A stretch of DNA of 64,000 nucleotides from Paracoccaceae bacterium (lineage in GTDB: Bacteria > Pseudomonadota > Alphaproteobacteria > Rhodobacterales > Rhodobacteraceae), in contig JAAEZA010000001.1 of the NCBI GenBank assembly GCA_018223125.1, positions 4,922 to 68,921 on the forward strand, read 5' to 3'. The notes beneath the pieces are model-generated. The model saw only the letters and a list, made by a program, of their open reading frames with translations, did no database searches and was not told the DNA's origin. The translations under genes and the position numbers were made by a program. Positions 38,301 to 45,670 of this stretch are shown piece by piece. The stretch's first letter is position 1. Each line of letters starts with the position of its first letter.

Positions 38301-39974
38301 CTGATCGGCAATGACTACGACAGCCGCAGCGACAGGTTCTTCGGGACCGACGGGTCGGAACGGTTTGTCGGGTTAAACGGAGCGGATCATCTAGACGGGC
38401 GTGGTGGAAACGACGAACTGTTCGGTGGCGCGGGGCAGGACCGGCTGTACGGGGGCGCGGGAGAGGACCTGCTGCACGGTGGCGGCGGAAACGACACGCT
38501 TTATGGCGGGAACGGGCGGGACACTGCCTCTTATGACACCGCTGTGCCTGACAGCGAAACCGGTGCTGTCATGGCTTCCAATTTCGGTGCGATTGTCGCC
38601 AATCTGGCAGACGGGACCGTCACCGGTGCCCATGGTACAGACCGGCTTTTTGACATTGAAAACCTCACCGGCACCAATCTTGGCGACAGGATTACCGGTT
38701 CTGCGGAAAGCAACGGACTGAACGGCGGCGCAGGGGATGATCTGCTTTATGGCGCAGGTGGCGATGACATCCTGAACGTCGGTCTTGGCAATGATACCGC
38801 CTATGGCGGAGACGGCGACGACATCTTCAGCCTCGATGGCGGGAATAACAGCCTTTATGGCGGCAGCGGGGCGGACAGCCTTGAACTGGGGGCAAATTCC
38901 GGCACGGTCTGGCTGACGTTTGCGACAGAATCCTACCGCGCGCTATTACGTGCCGATGTTCCGGTATGGCAGGATACCGGCACCAGCGAGGCGCGGATAT
39001 ATGACGGGGTCGCCCTGACGCCGCAGGATATTCTGGAAACCGGTCACTCCTTTGCAAATGATGCTGGCGATCTGATACGGGTTCTGCCGGATCTGGACGA
39101 TCCGGACGCCGGCGCCTTTCAGATCCGGCTGGAAAACACACTTGGCGCAGAGGTGCGCGGCGCGTTTGAAGGTATAGAGAAAGTAATCGGTGGCACCGGC
39201 AATGCCGTTCTGGACCTGTGGCTCGCAGAAGGGGTTCAGTCCTATGACGGCACTGCGGGGCGCAAGGATACGCTTGATTTCACCGCGTTCGAGACCGGCG
39301 TCTTTTATGACATGCGGAACGGTGACACGGACAGCAGGTATCTGGAAGGGGATATGCTGACCGGAATAGACGATATCATCGGCAGCGGTTTTGCCGACCG
39401 CTACAGCGGCGATTTGAGGGGGAATGAAATCTCTGGCAAAGGGGGCGCGGATGTTCTGTTGGGACGTGGTGGTAAGGATGCGCTTTTCGGGAATGGCGGA
39501 GATGACAGTTTGAACGGCGGCAACGGAGACGATCTGCTGCGGGGCGACAAGGGGCGCGACGTGCTGGCAGGGAAGGGCGGTGCCGACGTGCTGGCCGGCG
39601 GCAAAGGGGCTGACAAACTGCACGGAGGAACCGGCAATGACATCCTGACAGGCGGGCAGGGCCGTGATGTGATGGTGGGCGGAAAGGGCGCCGATATATT
39701 TGCCTTCAACAGCACAACCGATACGACCATTTCCAGGCTGGACAAGATTACCGATTTCGGAACCGGCCGCGACGTGATCGACCTCTCCGGTCTGGATGGC
39801 AGTTTTACCTTCCTTGGAAAATCCGCATTCACCGGAACCGCGAAAGAGGTGAATTTTGTGAGGATCGACGGGGACACTGTTGTACAAATAGATGCGGACG
39901 GAGACGGGGTCGCGGATATGAAGTTCGTTCTCGCCGGTTTCTCTGGATTGAACAGCGCAGACTTTATCCTTTAA
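35337..39974 (+). CDS. Large RTX protein with helical N-terminal domain
   Basis: 1545 residues, no signal peptide. Residues 1 to about 340 are strongly helical with coiled-coil character (heptad-like runs of Lys/Glu/Leu) and an amphipathic stretch near 215-300. Then come blocks of GGxGxDxUx Ca-binding nonapeptides at about 347-400, 500-530, 593-626, 1018-1060, 1128-1180 and 1365-1455, separated by beta-rich spacers. The terminal region (DKITDFGTGRDVIDLS) resembles the serralysin C-terminal secretion domain and ends NSADFIL. Probably a type I-secreted adhesin, surface-layer or toxin-like protein; no catalytic motif found. GGGAGA precedes the ATG. Adjacent to a two-component pair. No HlyB/HlyD genes nearby. 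Confidence 0.88.
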   Translation: MGAGAELKAFDENLGETRRNVIGARSEVREIRQDVKFARQALEYATKIEKQADDFGKQVDAMLLTVKIMSNAGPLKSVAKVAKVVLEKVKSVADKLEEKAHDLRIKIEEGKYIEKLKNAEKKLSALEAKMLNVAIKVYEVESFTEEMVDTFDTVDEIDGPEHDTLKPLSDTAEVFTDPLNDVLETLNGTYDTLKAELDAFTDAFKVGGLNALVTVAGKFQAVASSLSFLKKPLAIVYSKLKPIEPILDAIGFVFKITVEPVLDWIMEKTGINKLLDKLTDKISAALPDVDALNGLEAKMDEIFAEFGELGDLFAVEGWDIDLDGFLDDFVSRISDEFGNEPTDRLILGTENADELEGTEFSDVINARAGNDTVTAGAGDDLIFATQGNDTIYGGAGDRDSLRFSGVLSEYTFVSTEDGTGIVFFHQNPADAYFTQGYETVYGVEDFYFGLDHFTYKELIENVKIAESAVLEGTEKTDFLYGGAFPTTIYGYGSDDRITGSDFVDTIYGGDGDDVIIASGGADAVFGGAGNDTWLFPVDPDGSSTVVVDLVEGTAWDGRDHDALDGIENIIVRDSRTVRLRGDELANRLVGNDGDDYIDGRNGNDRIFGGDGKDVLVGGLGQDSLFGGAHFDQLVGGGTPEDGLGDFFDGGEGSDRLTYSPEDLRFGSFERVDPQPDTGSLRIYGGEGRVERLAEDGSVLATDIFVNVSKVTGGSESDTLYGASNPDNMSVQIDGGAGDDVLFSNGAPLVAGGDGDDLIQLTLPDAIYNSTNFDGGGGYDTLDTRTLEEARFYLRKVGAIGSSFRGFDASESSELGVEDDLAETYASQLFSGTLNGIERLYLGDLADEVQLLGNERMTIYGGGGNDILIRDPSTDGSTFGELYGGEGDDYMRLRDFGFLFGGAGKDTMIVASGGSGNDMTVDGGADDDLLQVQRFRGELVGGTGYDRLQFDLSSHSTAPRTVTVDLDAGTISAEGGSNEITATVSGFEELIGNDYDSRSDRFFGTDGSERFVGLNGADHLDGRGGNDELFGGAGQDRLYGGAGEDLLHGGGGNDTLYGGNGRDTASYDTAVPDSETGAVMASNFGAIVANLADGTVTGAHGTDRLFDIENLTGTNLGDRITGSAESNGLNGGAGDDLLYGAGGDDILNVGLGNDTAYGGDGDDIFSLDGGNNSLYGGSGADSLELGANSGTVWLTFATESYRALLRADVPVWQDTGTSEARIYDGVALTPQDILETGHSFANDAGDLIRVLPDLDDPDAGAFQIRLENTLGAEVRGAFEGIEKVIGGTGNAVLDLWLAEGVQSYDGTAGRKDTLDFTAFETGVFYDMRNGDTDSRYLEGDMLTGIDDIIGSGFADRYSGDLRGNEISGKGGADVLLGRGGKDALFGNGGDDSLNGGNGDDLLRGDKGRDVLAGKGGADVLAGGKGADKLHGGTGNDILTGGQGRDVMVGGKGADIFAFNSTTDTTISRLDKITDFGTGRDVIDLSGLDGSFTFLGKSAFTGTAKEVNFVRIDGDTVVQIDADGDGVADMKFVLAGFSGLNSADFIL

Positions 39975-39980
39975 GAGCGA

Positions 39981-40013
39981 AGGGCACTCGCATCCCTTTT
40001 GAAGGAGTGCCCT
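39981..40013. terminator. Hairpin between RTX and gntR genes
   Basis: Perfect 9-bp arms AGGGCACTC / GAGTGCCCT with a 15-base loop, 7 bp past the RTX stop, between convergent genes. No strong T-run. Confidence 0.55.
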
Positions 40014-40072
40014 GTCCAATTAGCAGAAAACGTGATGAACCGTTCCGGAGATTTCCAGCGGTTCTGATCGTG

Positions 40073-40804
40073 TTACGCGCTCTTACTGCGCATCCTTGCC
40101 ACTTCACGGGCCAGTTCAAGCGTATGTTCTGCCAACTGCCCGAGAACGGCTTCGGTTGTGGCAGCGTCACGCCCCTCCAGAGCATCGGCGATCAGAGTGT
40201 GGAGTTCGACAATTTTCTCGCGCTTTCGGGCTGTGAAAGTGATCATGTTCATCAGTGGTTCAATTGCTTCGACCGCGCCTGCAAGTTGATAGGACATAAC
40301 CGGATTGCCCGCCGCATCCACAAGCGCGCGGTGAAACGCCACATCCGAGGCGCAAAAACTCTCGTCACTGAGACCGGGCTGGGACTGGCGGTGGATCTCG
40401 GCCCGCATGGCAGCCAGCTGGTCCGGTGTCCGGCGCTGGGCAGCAAGCGCGACACAGGCCCGTTCCAGCGCAAAACGGGCTTCGCAGGCGGTTTCAAAGC
40501 TGACGGCGTTCATGGATAACAGCAGGGTAGAGGTCGTGATCTGCTGCCCGTAGGCATCCTCAAAGCTGAGCCGGTTCACAAAGGCCCCGCCGGATGCGCC
40601 GCGTTGTGTTCGGATCAGGTTCTGTGCGGCCAGCCGCTTCAATGCCTCCCGCACGGTAGGACGCGAGACCTGAAACTGTTCGCACAAGTCGCTTTCCGAG
40701 GGCAGGCGCTGGTCCACGATCAGGCTGCCTTCCATTATGCCATCGCGAATGGCCTGTGCAATCTGCGCTGAAAGTTCCTGTGCCTGATCCAGTTCGTACT
40801 TCAT
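40073..40804 (-). CDS. FadR-subfamily GntR regulator, divergent from the dmdA unit
   Basis: 243 residues. N-terminal winged HTH (about 10-75, LPSESDLCEQFQVSRPTVREALKRL) and an FCD all-helical effector domain (about 90-230) with metal-type His/Asp residues (ASDVAFHRALV). Divergent from DUF2182-DUF1326-DinB-dmdA-acuI, with two exact operator-like repeats in between. GntR genes are known beside dmdA in roseobacters, so control of DMSP demethylation, with DMSP or acryloyl-CoA-related ligands, is a fair inference. Autoregulation is suggested by the shared operators. Confidence 0.9.
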   Translation of the reverse strand: MKYELDQAQELSAQIAQAIRDGIMEGSLIVDQRLPSESDLCEQFQVSRPTVREALKRLAAQNLIRTQRGASGGAFVNRLSFEDAYGQQITTSTLLLSMNAVSFETACEARFALERACVALAAQRRTPDQLAAMRAEIHRQSQPGLSDESFCASDVAFHRALVDAAGNPVMSYQLAGAVEAIEPLMNMITFTARKREKIVELHTLIADALEGRDAATTEAVLGQLAEHTLELAREVARMRSKSA

Positions 40805-40838
40805 ATTCTACCTGCTATCCGCTGTGATCCTTCGGGAA

Positions 40839-40883
40839 AAATTAATTGTCAGACATTTGAAGAAATTAATTGTCAGACATTTG
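40839..40883. promoter_or_regulatory. Tandem 21-bp operator-like repeats
   Basis: Two exact 21-bp copies at 40839-40859 and 40863-40883 (24-bp period), each centred on the palindrome TGTC-A-GACA flanked by AAT and TTT. This fits the FadR-type pattern TnGTnnnACnA with one mismatch. Located 35-79 bp upstream of the gntR start and 80-124 bp upstream of the DUF2182 start: the right place to control both. Confidence 0.82.
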
Positions 40884-40962
40884 GTTTTCCCGTAGACCCA
40901 ATGTACCTCAATCCGGCAGTAGCACAAGCGTGGGACTGCCAAATCCAGACAACAGGTGTGAT

Positions 40963-41736
40963 GTGCTTAATCTTCCCCATCATCTGATCCGCTCCGCGCT
41001 CTGGCTGTCTTTCTTTGCGGCGATCCTGCTGGCGTGGTGGATGATGTATGCGATGGCCATGCAGATGGGGCTGAACTGGTACGGCGCCCGTGTGGGAATG
41101 ATGGATATGGCGGGAATGCCGCCGATGGATAGTTTGCGGATGCTGGTGCCCATGTGGGCGGTGATGATGGTGGCCATGATGGGGCCGACTTTTGTTCACA
41201 CGTTAACCACTTATGAATCCCTGATTAAATCCGCCAATGGCAGTTGGGCCGGATGGCTTGGTGTTGTCGCCGGATATTTCGTTGTCTGGGTGGCTTTCGC
41301 GCTTGGTATTGCCCTGTTGCAGGCGGGGCTGATGCGGCTGGGATGGCTTGATATGTTCGGCCAGTCCACCATGCTCTGGGCGACTTCTGCACTGCTTGTT
41401 GTTGTGGGGTGGTTCCAGTTCACATGGCTGAAAGAGGTCTGCCACGGGGTCTGCCACGCACCGATGCAGTATTTTCTGGGCAACTGGCGTCCGGGCGGGG
41501 CGGGCGGCTTGCGCATGGGGCTTGGCCTTGGGGCGTACTGCGTGGTGTGCTGCTGGGGGTATATGGCGCTCGGCTTTGCGGGGGGCGCGATGAACCTGTT
41601 GTGGATGGGCCTTGCGACCCTTCTGATGGTTCTGGAAAAGTTACCGCAGGTTGCGCATTACGTGATGCGACCTGCCGGAGCATTGTTGATTGTAGCAGGG
41701 CTGGCGCTGGCCGGTCGTGCTGCCGGATTTTACTAA
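40963..41736 (+). CDS. DUF2182 membrane protein
   Basis: 257 residues with about six to seven hydrophobic helices and unusually many Met and Trp (WWMMYAMAMQMG, MVAMMGPT), the pattern of the DUF2182 (COG5486) family, which is described as a predicted metal-binding membrane protein. Start chosen at the GTG at 40963, directly before the first membrane helix; earlier GTG (40930) and TTG (40870) codons exist, but the latter falls within the operator repeat. 14 bp before a DUF1326 gene, the usual partner of this family. Confidence 0.8.
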   Translation: MLNLPHHLIRSALWLSFFAAILLAWWMMYAMAMQMGLNWYGARVGMMDMAGMPPMDSLRMLVPMWAVMMVAMMGPTFVHTLTTYESLIKSANGSWAGWLGVVAGYFVVWVAFALGIALLQAGLMRLGWLDMFGQSTMLWATSALLVVVGWFQFTWLKEVCHGVCHAPMQYFLGNWRPGGAGGLRMGLGLGAYCVVCCWGYMALGFAGGAMNLLWMGLATLLMVLEKLPQVAHYVMRPAGALLIVAGLALAGRAAGFY

Positions 41737-41750
41737 AGGGAGGCCTGATC

Positions 41751-42422
41751 ATGGCGACTGAAACGACGACTGCGGCGGAACAAGCTGCACCGCCCACACG
41801 GCGCACGCGGGTACCGACAGACTGGAAAATCAAGGGAGAGCTGTTTCTGAACTGCTCTTGCGATGTGTTCTGTCCTTGCGTTGTCTCGCTTGGCAAATAC
41901 AAGCCGACCGAAGGTTACTGCCACGCATGGATGGCCATTCGCATCGACGAAGGCCATTTCGAGGGCGAGGATATCGGCGGCCTGAACGTTGGGCTGCTGG
42001 CGGATATTCCGGGCCGTATGGCTGAAGGCGACTGGAAGGTTGCCGCCTATGTGGACGACCGCGCCACCGACAAAGCCTATGAAGGTTTGCTGAAGATCTT
42101 CTCTGGCACTGCGGGGGGCACAACCGGCCTGTTTACCATGCTTGTCAGCACCATTATCCATGCCGAACGCACCAAGGTTGAAATCGAAACCGATGGCCGC
42201 CGCCGCCGGATCAACATTGGCAAGAAGATCAACGGCGAGATCGAACAGCTCGGCGGTGCCAACCCTGATGAGGGCGTTGTGATCAAGAACTCCAAATACT
42301 GGATGGGACCGGACATTATCGCAGCAGTGGGCCTGCGCTCGCGCGTGCGCGATCACGGTCGGGCGTGGGACTTTGGCGGCAAATCGGCCGAAATCTGCCC
42401 GATTGAATGGTCCGGCCCGTAA
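41751..42422 (+). CDS. DUF1326 protein
   Basis: 223 residues. The hallmark Cys motif NCSCDVFCPCVVS at about 34-46 looks like a metal- or thiol-binding site; the rest is beta-rich with no transmembrane segment. DUF1326 and DUF2182 genes often travel together, and here they are 14 bp apart. AAAGGGAGG precedes the ATG at 41751. Function unknown; metal or thiol handling is inferred from the Cys cluster. In the same orientation as, and probably co-transcribed with, dinB-dmdA-acuI. Confidence 0.85.
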   Translation: MATETTTAAEQAAPPTRRTRVPTDWKIKGELFLNCSCDVFCPCVVSLGKYKPTEGYCHAWMAIRIDEGHFEGEDIGGLNVGLLADIPGRMAEGDWKVAAYVDDRATDKAYEGLLKIFSGTAGGTTGLFTMLVSTIIHAERTKVEIETDGRRRRINIGKKINGEIEQLGGANPDEGVVIKNSKYWMGPDIIAAVGLRSRVRDHGRAWDFGGKSAEICPIEWSGP

Positions 42423-42468
42423 GCTGGAATCGGGCTTTATTAACGACAAGCCTGCACGGGAGAGCGAT

Positions 42469-42975
42469 ATGACAGGGACGGCGGATTGGCTGCGCATGAT
42501 GGCGCGCTACAACAGTTGGCAGAACGGCTGGATGATTCCTGCCGCGGGCAGCCTGACGGAAGCTGAACGCCAGCAGGAACGCGGCGCCTTTTTCGGCTCT
42601 ATCAGCGCCACGCTGTGTCATATCCTCTGGGCGGACACGCTGTGGATGTCCCGCTTTGACGGCGGGGCGGCCCCCACTGTGCCGGGCGCGCAAAGTACCG
42701 AGTTTCACAAGGAATGGGACAGCTTTTGCGAGCAGCGCAAACTGACGGACCAGCGTATTGTGGATTGGGCTGCGGGCCAGTCTGACAGCGATATGTCCGG
42801 TGATATCACGTGGTTTTCCGGTTTGAAGCAATCGGATATCTCGCAACCCAAATCCCTGATCTATACCCATTTCTTCAACCACCAGACCCACCATCGCGGT
42901 CAGGTTCACGCCATGCTGACACAGGCCGGTGTGAAAACTGCCGATACGGATCTGGTCTTTATGGAGTCTGTCTGA
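42469..42975 (+). CDS. DinB-family metal-dependent protein
   Basis: 168 residues, four-helix DinB fold. The metal triad is visible: His51 (ATLCHILWAD), His138 and His142 (HFFNHQTHHRGQ). DinB-like proteins include thiol-dependent S-transferases and other metalloenzymes. The stop codon overlaps the dmdA start by one base (TGATG), so translation is probably coupled and a role linked to DMSP-derived thiols is a reasonable guess. 46 bp after the DUF1326 gene. ATG at 42469 after GGGAGAG. Confidence 0.85.
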   Translation: MTGTADWLRMMARYNSWQNGWMIPAAGSLTEAERQQERGAFFGSISATLCHILWADTLWMSRFDGGAAPTVPGAQSTEFHKEWDSFCEQRKLTDQRIVDWAAGQSDSDMSGDITWFSGLKQSDISQPKSLIYTHFFNHQTHHRGQVHAMLTQAGVKTADTDLVFMESV

Positions 42976-44078
42976 TGGCCCTGTTGTCCCAATCCCGTCG
43001 CCTGCGCCGTACACCGTTTTCCGAAGGTGTCGAAGCTGCCGGCGTCAAAGCCTATACCATTTACAACCACATGTTGCTGCCCACCGTGTTCCGCTCGGTC
43101 GAGGAAGACTACCACCACCTGAAATCCGCAGTGCAAATCTGGGATGTGGCCTGCGAACGGCAGGTGGAACTGCGCGGGCCGGATGCGGCGCGTCTGATGC
43201 AGATGCTGACTCCCCGCGACCTGCGCACCATGAAGGAAGGCCAGTGTTTTTACGTGCCGATCGTGGATGAAACCGGCGGTATGCTGAACGATCCGGTGGC
43301 GGTGAAACTGGCCGAGGACCGCTGGTGGATTTCCATTGCCGACAGCGATCTTTTGTATTGGGTCAAAGGCATTGCCAACGGCTGGCGGCTGGATGTTCTG
43401 GTGGACGAGCCGGATGTATCGCCACTGGCGGTGCAGGGGCCGAAAGCGGACGAGTTGATGGCGCGGGTCTTCGGGGACAGCGTCAGGGATGTGCGCTTCT
43501 TCCGCTATGGCCTGTTCGAGTTTCAGCACCGCAAGCTTGTCGTGGCACGCTCGGGCTATTCCAAACAGGGCGGCTATGAAATTTACGTTGAGGGCAGCGA
43601 CATTGGAATGCCGCTGTGGAATGCGCTGATGGAGGCGGGGCGGGACCTTGACGTGTACGCCGGTTGCCCCAACCTGATAGAGCGGATCGAAAGCGGCCTG
43701 CTGTCCTATGGCAATGACATGACGGATGACAACACCCCCCATGAATGCGGGCTGGGGCGGTTCTGCGACACTCATGATGCCATCGGCTGTATCGGTCGCG
43801 ATGCGTTGTTGCGGGTGGCCAAAGAGGGGCCGGTGCAACAGATCCGCCCCCTCGCGATTGAGGGCGCTGCAGTTCCGGGGTGTGACCGCTGGTGGCCGCT
43901 GCTGGCAGGGGAAAAGCGCGTCGGGCGGGTGTCCTCGGCGGCGTGGTCGCCCGATTTTGATACGAACGTAGCCATCGCAATGGTGCGGATGACCCATTGG
44001 GACGCGGGCACTGCGCTGCGCGTTCAAACACCGGACGGGATGCGTGATGCAACCGTTCTGGAAAGTTTCTGGAATTAA
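42975..44078 (+). CDS. dmdA: Dimethylsulfoniopropionate demethylase DmdA
   Basis: Transfers a methyl group from DMSP to tetrahydrofolate, giving methylmercaptopropionate. The 367 residues are of the GcvT fold with the usual DmdA length (about 370). An N-terminal RTPFSEGVEAAGVKAYTIYN-like opening, HLKSAVQIWDVACERQVELRG and SGYSKQGGYEIYVEG are visible; the last replaces the GEDGYE of true GcvT. The assignment over a generic aminomethyltransferase rests on this divergence, the presence of a separate real gcvT in the window, and acuI 13 bp downstream, the arrangement known in roseobacters. ATG at 42975 overlaps the dinB stop. Confidence 0.88.
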   Translation: MALLSQSRRLRRTPFSEGVEAAGVKAYTIYNHMLLPTVFRSVEEDYHHLKSAVQIWDVACERQVELRGPDAARLMQMLTPRDLRTMKEGQCFYVPIVDETGGMLNDPVAVKLAEDRWWISIADSDLLYWVKGIANGWRLDVLVDEPDVSPLAVQGPKADELMARVFGDSVRDVRFFRYGLFEFQHRKLVVARSGYSKQGGYEIYVEGSDIGMPLWNALMEAGRDLDVYAGCPNLIERIESGLLSYGNDMTDDNTPHECGLGRFCDTHDAIGCIGRDALLRVAKEGPVQQIRPLAIEGAAVPGCDRWWPLLAGEKRVGRVSSAAWSPDFDTNVAIAMVRMTHWDAGTALRVQTPDGMRDATVLESFWN

Positions 44079-44091
44079 AGGAGAGAATACA

Positions 44092-45081
44092 ATGTTTAAC
44101 GCACTGATCGTGGATAAAGACGACGAGGGTAAAACCTCTGCCTCTGTACAGCAGATTGGCGAAGACCGTCTGCCCGAGGGCGAAGTCACTGTTGCGGTGG
44201 AATATTCCACGGTGAACTACAAGGACGGTCTGTGCATCGGGCCGGGTGGTGGGCTGGTTCGCAACTACCCCCATGTGCCGGGTATCGACTTTGCCGGAAC
44301 CGTGGAATCCTCTGATGATCCGCGCTACAAGGCGGGGGACAAGGTTGTTCTGACTGGCTGGCGCGTGGGGGAGGCCCATTGGGGCGGCTATTCCCAGAAG
44401 GCCCGCGTGAAGGCGGACTGGCTGGTGCCATTGCCACAGGGGCTGGACGCAAAACAGGCGATGGCGGTCGGTACGGCAGGCTTCACGGCGATGCTGTCTG
44501 TTATGGCGCTGGAAGATCACGGTCTGAAGCCGGGCAACGGTCCGGTGCTGGTCACAGGTGCTGCCGGTGGTGTGGGATCTGTTGCAACAGCAATCCTTGC
44601 CAATCTTGGCTATGAAGTTGCTGCCGTGACGGGGCGTCCTGAAACCGAAGACTACCTGAAATCCCTTGGTGCGACGCAAATCGTTCCGCGGGGCGAGTTG
44701 AACGAGACCACCAAGCGTCCGCTTGAGGGGGAAACATGGTCCGGTTGTGTTGATGCGGTGGGCGGCGAAATGCTGGCCCGTGTGCTGGGTCAGATGAAAT
44801 ACGGCGCCTCTGTTGCGGCTGTAGGTCTGGCTGGCGGTGCGAAACTGCCCGCCACTGTGATTCCTTTCCTGCTGCGCGGTGTGAACCTGCTTGGCATCGA
44901 CAGTGTGATGCAGCCCTATGACAACCGCCTGCGCGCATGGGAGCGGGTGGCCAAGGATCTGCCGATGGACAAGCTGGAAGCCATGATCCAGCCGGCAACC
45001 CTGTCCGATCTGCCCCAACTGGGCGCGGACATTCTGAACGGTCAGGTCAAGGGCCGTGTTCTGGTGGACGTAAACGCCTGA
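44092..45081 (+). CDS. acuI: Acryloyl-CoA reductase (NADPH) AcuI
   Basis: Reduces acryloyl-CoA, a toxic DMSP catabolite, to propionyl-CoA. 329 residues, zinc-free medium-chain dehydrogenase of the YhdH/YhfP type: STVNYKDGL at about 39-47, PGIDFAGTV at about 63-71 and the nucleotide loop TGAAGGVGSVA at 155-165. AAAGGAGAG before the ATG at 44092. 13 bp after dmdA; last gene of the unit, closed by a terminator. Its product feeds the propionyl-CoA carboxylase encoded at the right end of the window. Confidence 0.93.
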   Translation: MFNALIVDKDDEGKTSASVQQIGEDRLPEGEVTVAVEYSTVNYKDGLCIGPGGGLVRNYPHVPGIDFAGTVESSDDPRYKAGDKVVLTGWRVGEAHWGGYSQKARVKADWLVPLPQGLDAKQAMAVGTAGFTAMLSVMALEDHGLKPGNGPVLVTGAAGGVGSVATAILANLGYEVAAVTGRPETEDYLKSLGATQIVPRGELNETTKRPLEGETWSGCVDAVGGEMLARVLGQMKYGASVAAVGLAGGAKLPATVIPFLLRGVNLLGIDSVMQPYDNRLRAWERVAKDLPMDKLEAMIQPATLSDLPQLGADILNGQVKGRVLVDVNA

Positions 45082-45112
45082 ACCGCTACGCGGACACGAC
45101 ACTAAAGTTCAC

Positions 45113-45143
45113 AAAGGCCCCGCAGGGAATGGCGGGGCCTTTT
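45113..45143. terminator. Bidirectional terminator after acuI
   Basis: AAAGGCCCCGC / GCGGGGCCTTT, an 11-bp stem with an 8-base loop, between convergent acuI and the VOC gene; short T-runs both ways. Confidence 0.85.
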
Positions 45144-45148
45144 ACGTT

Positions 45149-45526
45149 TCAGAGACGCTCGAAGAACCCGATGGAATTGCCGTCAGGATCGAGTGTGTAG
45201 GCGAAGCGGCCTGCGGGGATGGTAATCGGCTCTGACAGAACCTGACCGCCAGCCGCCGCCACGCGGCCCAGCGTTTGTTCCAATCCGCCCTTCACGGCGA
45301 GATGGATTGTCGGACCTGCACCGCGCGGCGCTGGCGTGCCCGGATAGATATGCCCGCTTGCAGCGATCCCCGTGCCATCGACCGGAATAGCAGCAATGGG
45401 GTTCGGGCCGGATTCGTCCAGTTTCAGTTCGGCCCCCGTAACCGCGCTGTAAAATTTTATCGCGCGGTCCATATCGGTGGTGGGAATCTCCGCCCAAACG
45501 AGCGCGTTTTCTGCCGTGGAAGACAT
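45149..45526 (-). CDS. VOC-family protein
   Basis: 125 residues, glyoxalase/bleomycin-resistance fold in two modules (about 8-60 and 70-123), opening LVWAEIPTTDMDRAIKFYSAV and ending DPDGNSIGFFERL. No His near the N-terminus for the classic metal site, but a C-terminal Glu is present. Similar proteins are annotated as putative lactoylglutathione lyases without proof. Convergent with acuI and divergent from the aminotransferase gene. Confidence 0.85.
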   Translation of the reverse strand: MSSTAENALVWAEIPTTDMDRAIKFYSAVTGAELKLDESGPNPIAAIPVDGTGIAASGHIYPGTPAPRGAGPTIHLAVKGGLEQTLGRVAAAGGQVLSEPITIPAGRFAYTLDPDGNSIGFFERL

Positions 45527-45670
45527 GGCAACTTCTCCTGTGTTTGATTGCAGGTTTCAACGTAATCAAGGGCTGCTGACAAAAAGCGGCACCAGCTTTT
45601 GCGCGGATGCGGCTTGACCCTTCAGGAGGACTACTGCACTGCTATGCCAAAGAAATTTGGGAGCAAGACG

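Noticed and set aside
36360-39700. Regularly spaced short repeats resembling a CRISPR or satellite array
   Set aside because: They are in frame within the RTX gene and encode GGxGxDxUx nonapeptides; no constant repeat with unique spacers exists.
42975-44078. Reading dmdA as a second gcvT
   Set aside because: Key GcvT motifs are altered, a complete gcvT exists under the glycine riboswitch, and acuI follows directly; the DMSP demethylase reading fits better, though phylogeny is needed for proof.
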